Assembly: GCF_019097595.1 (NCBI RefSeq)
Contig: NC_080710.1
Span: 25,272,280 to 25,336,279 of the forward strand
Reading direction: 5' to 3'
Source of the DNA: Hemibagrus wyckioides
Taxonomy: Eukaryota; Chordata; Actinopteri; Siluriformes; Bagridae
DNA length: 64,000 bases
Numbering within the stretch: position 1 is the stretch's first letter; the number at the start of each line of letters is the position of its first letter. Made by a program: the position numbers and the translations under genes. The notes under the pieces are model-generated. The model was not told the DNA's origin, ran no database searches, and saw nothing but the letters and a program-made list of their open reading frames with translations. Shown here in pieces: positions 57,895 through 64,000 of this stretch.

Positions 57895-60800
57895 TAATTT
57901 CCTTCATCTATTCTACATAATAATAAAAAAAAAAAATGATTCTATACATCTCTACCTGAATTTCCATTACATCTCTCAAATCCAAATGACAAAATATTCT
58001 TTTGTAGCTCCTGTTGAAAATATCTGCGGCACAATAGTCCCAGATTAGTTAAGAGGCTGCGAATTGAAAGTAGACACAGATCCTCAAATATCAAATTCCT
58101 GCTTGTGAAATGAGCATGAAACTGTCCCGCATGAGTACACTTCAGATCTGTGAGCACTGAACCACAGGAACCTCCTATCACCAGGGTCTACACTTTGCTC
58201 CCAAGATTCATGATTCATGGCACCCTTTTATGACCCAGTTTAGGGTTGGGATGCACAGCAAGACAGACAGCATGGGGTTAAGTACAAGGTGAAACGGAAT
58301 ATGTATGTGATGCCCTTGAGTTACCAGGAATGCGTCATACAAGGCAGGGGTGAATTAAAGTGATATAAAAATAGTTTTAAAAAATAACAATTTTAATTTC
58401 AACATAAATCATAACAATCTAGGAGCATACACCACCAGCCAACATTAAAAAACTCTTAGTATTCAGTATAATACAGTATTTAGTATAATGCTAAAATAAC
58501 CCAGCTATTGATTCACACCACCAACCCGGATTCTGGGTAAAATATCAGAAAAATAGAACCCAACAAAATTACACAGTTTGCTCAACTGAGTGTCTGAGTA
58601 GGAAAAATTAAAATCAACCTAGCATTTCTTAGCATGCTGATTACTCTAAGCCCAGATTTTGACTCAAAGAAGGCATGCTAGTTTTTGTATTACACAGCAA
58701 AGAAACATCAACTTTTTTTAGATTCAGTCTTCCTGCATATACAGGGGGAAAAAAATGTCTGTTACTCTCTGATTCACACCTGCTCTCCTGGGTGTTTGAC
58801 GTCAGAATGACTGGAGCACTGCTGAAGGTGATATGCATGTTTCCTTATTCCATTCTTTAAACTTTAATGAGGCTCCAGTTCCCATTAGCAAGGCTTGGGA
58901 AATCAAGAGAGAAAAGAAAAGACTAAGGGGGGAAAAAAAAACTTTCTATGCAACAGTTGCTTCTCATATCCCTGCAGAGGTGGGATATAACAAAATACAA
59001 TTTCTCTGATACTGTACTTCACAACAAAATCCCCAGGCTTGAATTAACCCCTAGAGTGTTGAAAAAAATTTAACTGACTTCATTTGTGTCCAGTTGGATA
59101 TACATAAACTCTGTAGGTGTTCATTCAACACTAGGGATTTTGTGGTTTTAAGTTATTTATTTATTTTTTCCCCCACCTAATATTTTTTTTTGTTATTACA
59201 ATTCAATAGAAGACAAAATATCTTCTGTTTACTCGGTGGATCTTCCAGCAGCACTACATTATACTATAATGATATATTTATAAAGTCATAAGGTGACTTT
59301 TTTGCATGCTACAAGTAATGTAAAAGAAAGACCTAATACTTATTACTGCAATATATCTGTTGCTGTGTACACTTTGTATTTATTAAGGGTGTAAGTATTA
59401 TGACATCTAGGTCATTAGATTTCTTGTAGGTTGTATCATCAGAATGATTACCAATGTTGCTAACATTTGAGCAATTAGGAGCATTTAGAAATTCGAAACT
59501 GTATGCCACCTTTTATCAATTTAGAAGAGTACCTGCACAAATAACTTTGGTACTTTTTTGTATTCCTGATCCGTAAATTTGGCTCAAGCATCAAAAAGAA
59601 TCCAGCTGGATTGCTTAACACTTACAGACAATGTGACCTAGGCATTGCCCAGGAGAATAGAGATCATTTATAAAACACATGCACATGTACGTGCTGTCCA
59701 ATCATTTTATAGTCACAAAGACTACAATCTGCTAAACGCACAGGGAAAGTAATTTCCTACCTGACTGAACTGTAAAAACTGGTGCCATCAATAAACTGCC
59801 CATCAATGTCTAGATAGCCAAGCTAAACAAATTTCACCCTATTTTAATTCCAACCTTTTGTTTTCTTCAAAGGAAGCAGTGAGTAAACATTTTAGTTAGT
59901 CTCCTGTTCAAAGTATTTTGCTTTTTTTTCCCCCCGCTTACAATTTGCTGCCATTCCTGTCTAGAGTGTTAAATAATTCTGAAAAGGACAAAAAGACTTT
60001 CATGTCAGGAAACAAAGGCATACATAAATTCTACTGAAGTAGAACTTCAACTAACAAACACAGCCAAGAATGTTACCTTATCTCTGAAGCTTTAGTCTGA
60101 GATCTACCTTTGCACCTTGGCCATCATATTTAGCATGGTAGAATTGTGAAATGTCTTCTTTCAGCATATTGCTGTCAAGAGATCTATTATCTTTTGTGCT
60201 CGTTGAGAGGACTCCTGTCGGACGCTTCCATTTGTAAGGAGCTCTTTGCAGCCTCTCATCATCAGAGATTGAGAGGCACAATGAGCAAGGGGGAGGAAGA
60301 AAGTAGGGTGCTGTCAAAATGGCCTGCCATGCCTCAGCGATATAAGAGGCACTTCTCCTCCTCTTGATGGCCAGGATGGGGTCTAAAATACAGCTAAGAA
60401 GGACTGGAGAGGGAACAAGGTCTGCTACTACCATGAAAACAACATCTCTAATGAAGATTACCAGAGCAGACTTTTCATCATAATATCTGTTTGCGTGACA
60501 TAAACATGCCTACTTTGCATAACCATAAAAGTGTTGAGAGTAAATGATATATTTTAAAATGACAAAAGAAAGTCAAGTTATTTAATAAGGACTGCTGAAC
60601 AACACTTGACCAACATAACTGCAGTTGTCCCATAGTAAGTGGAGGGACAAATAGCAATAGTCTGATTACAATAAGGGAGCATGCCCTTCACAAGACATTC
60701 AGCCTTCAATGCCATTATCATTCACCCACAGTACACTCACATCTACATCTCAGATATAATCACCCATACATGTTCAATACACTTGATACCAAGTAGTGTA

Positions 60801-61185
60801 TGATGCCGTGGTTTCAGCTATGATATTTTCTCCCTTCTGAAATGCATACACCATTTTAATGACTCCAAGTTTTTTGGAAGCAGCATACTTGCTGTTTAAA
60901 CATGATTCGCACATCTTTCGATATTAAACAGATCATACTCAAACAGGTCAGCCCTGTGGTCATCACAGCTGTCTATGTGGAAGGAAGAGTCAATTGAAAA
61001 TATTGAAAAATCACCAACACTGCTGGCCTGCATAATTAGACCTGTTCAAAATGAATTTGTCCAATTACATAAAATTGAGCCCACAGGACACTAATAATTA
61101 TTGCATGGGCACTCTATTCTTAGTTATGTCCATTATACATTCCATTATACTTATGCAATAAGGATATGCAATAAGCATATAATAT
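57895..61185. other. 3.3 kb without a recognised gene
   Basis: Unique sequence. The block 60,090-60,440 is more complex, open on both strands (60,078-60,434 minus; 60,146-60,367 plus), with no recognisable domain. Confidence 0.42.
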
Positions 61186-61189
61186 ATAC

Positions 61190-61743
61190 ACTCACTAGCT
61201 ACTTATAAAATAGATAAACACTTGTACACTTGTTTATTCCAGTCTGTACCCACTGCAACATCAGATTCCTGTACTTGGCTGAGACAGAAGCAGAACCTCC
61301 GCTGTTGTTGCCCACCTTCAAGGTTCAGAGTGCTGTACATTCTGAGATGCTCCGCTACCCACCATGATTGTAAGAAGTGATAATTTGAGTAATCTGATCA
61401 ACAACACATAATCGGTTCTGAGTTAGGAAACATTATTCATTGGATGCCTATTATTATTTAAATAACTACAATGTGCAATCTCTAGAGTGTATCTTGGTGA
61501 AAATCCTGGATCAGCAGTTTCTAAAGAACTCGAACTAGTCCATCTTGCAGCAGTAACAATAAAATGGTTAAAGTCACTGAAATCACATATTTTCGCATTC
61601 TGGTGTGTAATGTGAACTACTAAAGCTCTTGACCTGCATATGCATGCTTTTATGCATTGCATTGCTGTGACATAACTGGCTGATTCAATTACTCCACAAA
61701 TGCGCAGGTGTACAGACATCCCTATTAAGGTGGCTGGTGACTA
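61190..61743 (-). mobile_element. internally deleted Tc1-like element with inverted ends
   Basis: Ends 'tatacactcactagctact' (left) and 'aaggtggctggtgactatat' (right) are inverted copies of one terminal motif with changes. Read on the minus strand, the interior recalls the element at 847-2165 ('tgcaatgcataaaagcatgc', 'gattactcaaattatcac', 'catctcagaatgtacagc'). About 554 bp, so most of the transposase gene is missing. Confidence 0.66.
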
Positions 61744-61744
61744 T

Positions 61745-64000
61745 ATAACAGCTTTAGTGATAGACTGACAAACACTGTATACACTTCTAAAGGTCCCTGA
61801 CTTTTTTTTTTTATACCGGAAGGCATACATACTATAGTAATGGAAAAAAGGCTTGAATAATACTGCATTTATGAAATGTGAATTTTGAAGTCATTTTTCT
61901 AGTTCCTATTCATGGAATACAATTTATATGGGCTCTTGATAATTGAAGCTTCATTCATTCCCCCCATCCCCAGTGCCCCCACCTCCTTCTTCACCCTCCT
62001 TGGAACACTAGGACATCTTAAGCCATGGGCATTTACAGTAATGAGTCCTCAGGCCTATAAAATAAGGTTCCTTAGGATGGAATACTGTGAAAGTGACTAT
62101 CGATCGAGTCTGATGCCTTATTAACTGTGGCATAAAACCATATTTATTTTAAGTGACTTTAATCAAGAATAATCATATTCTTTTTGCACATGGATATTAC
62201 AGTAAGCTTAGAAAACATTCATTGTATTTGTTTGTTTGTAAATTTTTTTAAACCAATTTAAAAAAGGCAAATAATTTGTGGTGTTTGGGTGCCAGCTGAG
62301 AGTTTCCATAGATGGTTATGCAATTACTAGTGAGAAGCTCCAGCTGTCTGCTACATTCTTCCTGGTTCATCCACAGAGATTTCCATACAAGTCATTCTGA
62401 AACTATTACTGAATGCAAGCAGCATTCCTAAGTGTAATCTAATAAGAGATTTAACATTTGCCAGCATGTAGAGATCACCTAGCATTTCTTCTCATTTAAA
62501 TGCATTTCTTCAATTTGCAGAACTCCAATGGTGTCCAACACAGTGATGATACAATGAATAAATGGTATTTATCCTAAATGTAGACTTTTACTGAATCAGT
62601 CTGTGTGAAATAGTAGCATTCTTTACATTGCTATTCTTCAGTAGTAGTGTTCATGCTGTAGTCAGGGAAAAAAAGAATATACATTAAATTAATTTCTCAG
62701 ACTGCTCACTACTTTTAAGATTTATGGCTTATTGACAAAGGCAAAATGCATACAGAAAATGAGAACCTTGCATCCAAAAGGTGTTTTAAGCGGTCAGGAG
62801 ATTAACTCGGGGGGGAAAAGTGGAAATGGGTTTCGACTCATATACAAGTAAAAAAGAAAGACTTGAGGCACAGTTGATAAGGATTAAAAGAGCAACAACA
62901 ACAACTAAAAACAGGTAATAAGACAATGACTAACACAATAAATGTAAGTTAAATAAATCAGCAAACCTAGGAATCATATATCATATAGAGGTCAAACCAA
63001 CTTTATGCTGTGGTCCCATCTCTATCGCTGTCATATCATTGATTTGTTGCCTGATTATTTTCACCTTAACTTCTGTTTTGTTTGTTTACTTATACCTCAT
63101 TGTGTCACTTTATCCCTGGGAAGTCTTAGCATGTATCTTATATCGAGACTCTGAGTCATGTTTTCTTATTTCATTGTTCACTCAACTTTTCAGCTCCTGT
63201 CTGTGTTTTGACATTAATTATGGAATATCCTTGTTTAAATTTGCCTGCCTGTGCTGTGACCTCTGATATGCCCCAATAAAGCACATACTAAATTTATGGT
63301 GTGCACTTTACAGGAGTGTTTTTCAACAAATATTTGATAGAAGGGTTCAAGGAAAGTCATAAGAGAATGTCAGAACTGTTTTGGTCTGGTTAACTTGAAA
63401 TATATTTCTTTTTTTCCCCTTTTTCCACCCAAAGTCCATTGTTTGTTTGATTTTTTAAAATTAATTCAGATATCCTGTTTTCTCTCTTAAATGCTGTCTG
63501 CAAATAAATCCATGTCCAATTTCTACTTTGAACTGTTTTCAAGCACCATCACCGAGAATAATATAAAGGTGTAAGAGAACAAGGATAACACAGATAGAGG
63601 AACAACTCCCTTTTCATTGACGACTGCAGGTAGTAAATGCTGTCAGAAATGGTCAGCTTTGTTCTTATTTACTTGTAATATCAACGTCAACTTTTTAAAA
63701 TCCACAGCTTGTCATTATTTTGTTTTTCGCCGAACCCATTATGTAAAATAAATGCCTGTGTTAGCACATTTTCTTCACAGCTTGGATGAAAAAACAGAAA
63801 TCCCAAAACACCATTTAAAATGTCTGAACACACTTCATTACTGGTGTTTGGGTTACCCAGTAATGAAGCACACTTATCAAATAGGAGTGGTCTCTTGAGA
63901 TTAGAACTGCAATGATAACAGTTCATATCATTTCAGCATTTCTCTTGTTAATGTATTCTAATTTCAATCAAACAAGAGGTTTTCTTCACAATGCCATAAT
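61745..64000. other. no recognised gene; possible retroelement tail at 63,030-63,300
   Basis: 63,030-63,300 is pyrimidine-rich on the + strand and ends 'gacctctgatatgccccaat' plus AAAGC, wording found at the 3' end of a common fish repeat. The rest is unique sequence with small frames of no recognised type. Confidence 0.4.

Noticed and set aside
60078..60434. 118-codon minus frame
   Set aside because: No recognisable domain; opposed frame also open; kept only as a note on a complex block.

Overview
The window looks like intergenic, repeat-rich DNA from a teleost fish, most likely an otophysan such as a catfish. That inference rests on AT-rich sequence with no operon-like gene packing, intron-type splice signals, several families of fish Tc1-like transposons, tails of L2/Rex-type LINEs and tRNA-derived SINEs, and many microsatellites. 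No intact, convincingly functional protein-coding gene was found. Most short open frames are chance or shadows of repeats.

The main gene-derived locus runs on the + strand from about 21.47 to 27.02 kb. It is an intron-containing relic of a cytoplasmic poly(A)-binding protein (PABPC family). RRM1 and RRM2 pieces, the end of RRM3, the end of RRM4, the start of the linker and the C-terminal MLLE domain appear in the right order. The RRM part carries in-frame stops, frameshifts and missing exons. A 1248-bp Tc1-like element sits in a linker exon. Downstream, about 58 tandem copies of an 18-bp unit (36-bp higher-order unit) keep one + strand frame open for 386 codons after two TGA codons. The two MLLE exons that follow are intact and end at a stop in the expected place. 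The RRM half is dead, but the repeat-plus-MLLE half may deserve a transcript check.

Mobile elements by region. At 0.85-2.2 kb a Tc1-like copy is split by LINE-tail insertions. At 5.8-6.1 kb there is a possible solo LTR. At 13.3-14.6 kb lies the 3' end of an L2/Rex-like LINE, with reverse-transcriptase C-terminal remnants and tail. At 15.4, 19.2, 31.8, 32.5, 42.5-43.1, 48.7, 53.7, 57.6 and 61.2 kb there are further degenerate Tc1-like copies or MITEs. The Tc1-like copies at 23.35-24.60 and 37.81-39.06 kb are both exactly 1248 bp, about 98.5 percent identical, and share the same in-frame TGA in the transposase. The second is nested in a LINE-tail repeat. tRNA-type SINEs lie at 43.3 and 51.6 kb.

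Simple repeats include a (TA)56 tract at 30.5 kb, long ATT tracts at 45.2 and 48.05 kb, an AAATA pentanucleotide array at 46.3 kb grown on a LINE tail, and many CA/GA tracts. The remaining unique sequence (notably 33-37, 48.9-51.4, 54-57.5 and 58-61 kb) holds no gene I can recognise; some of it could be regulatory but nothing here proves that.
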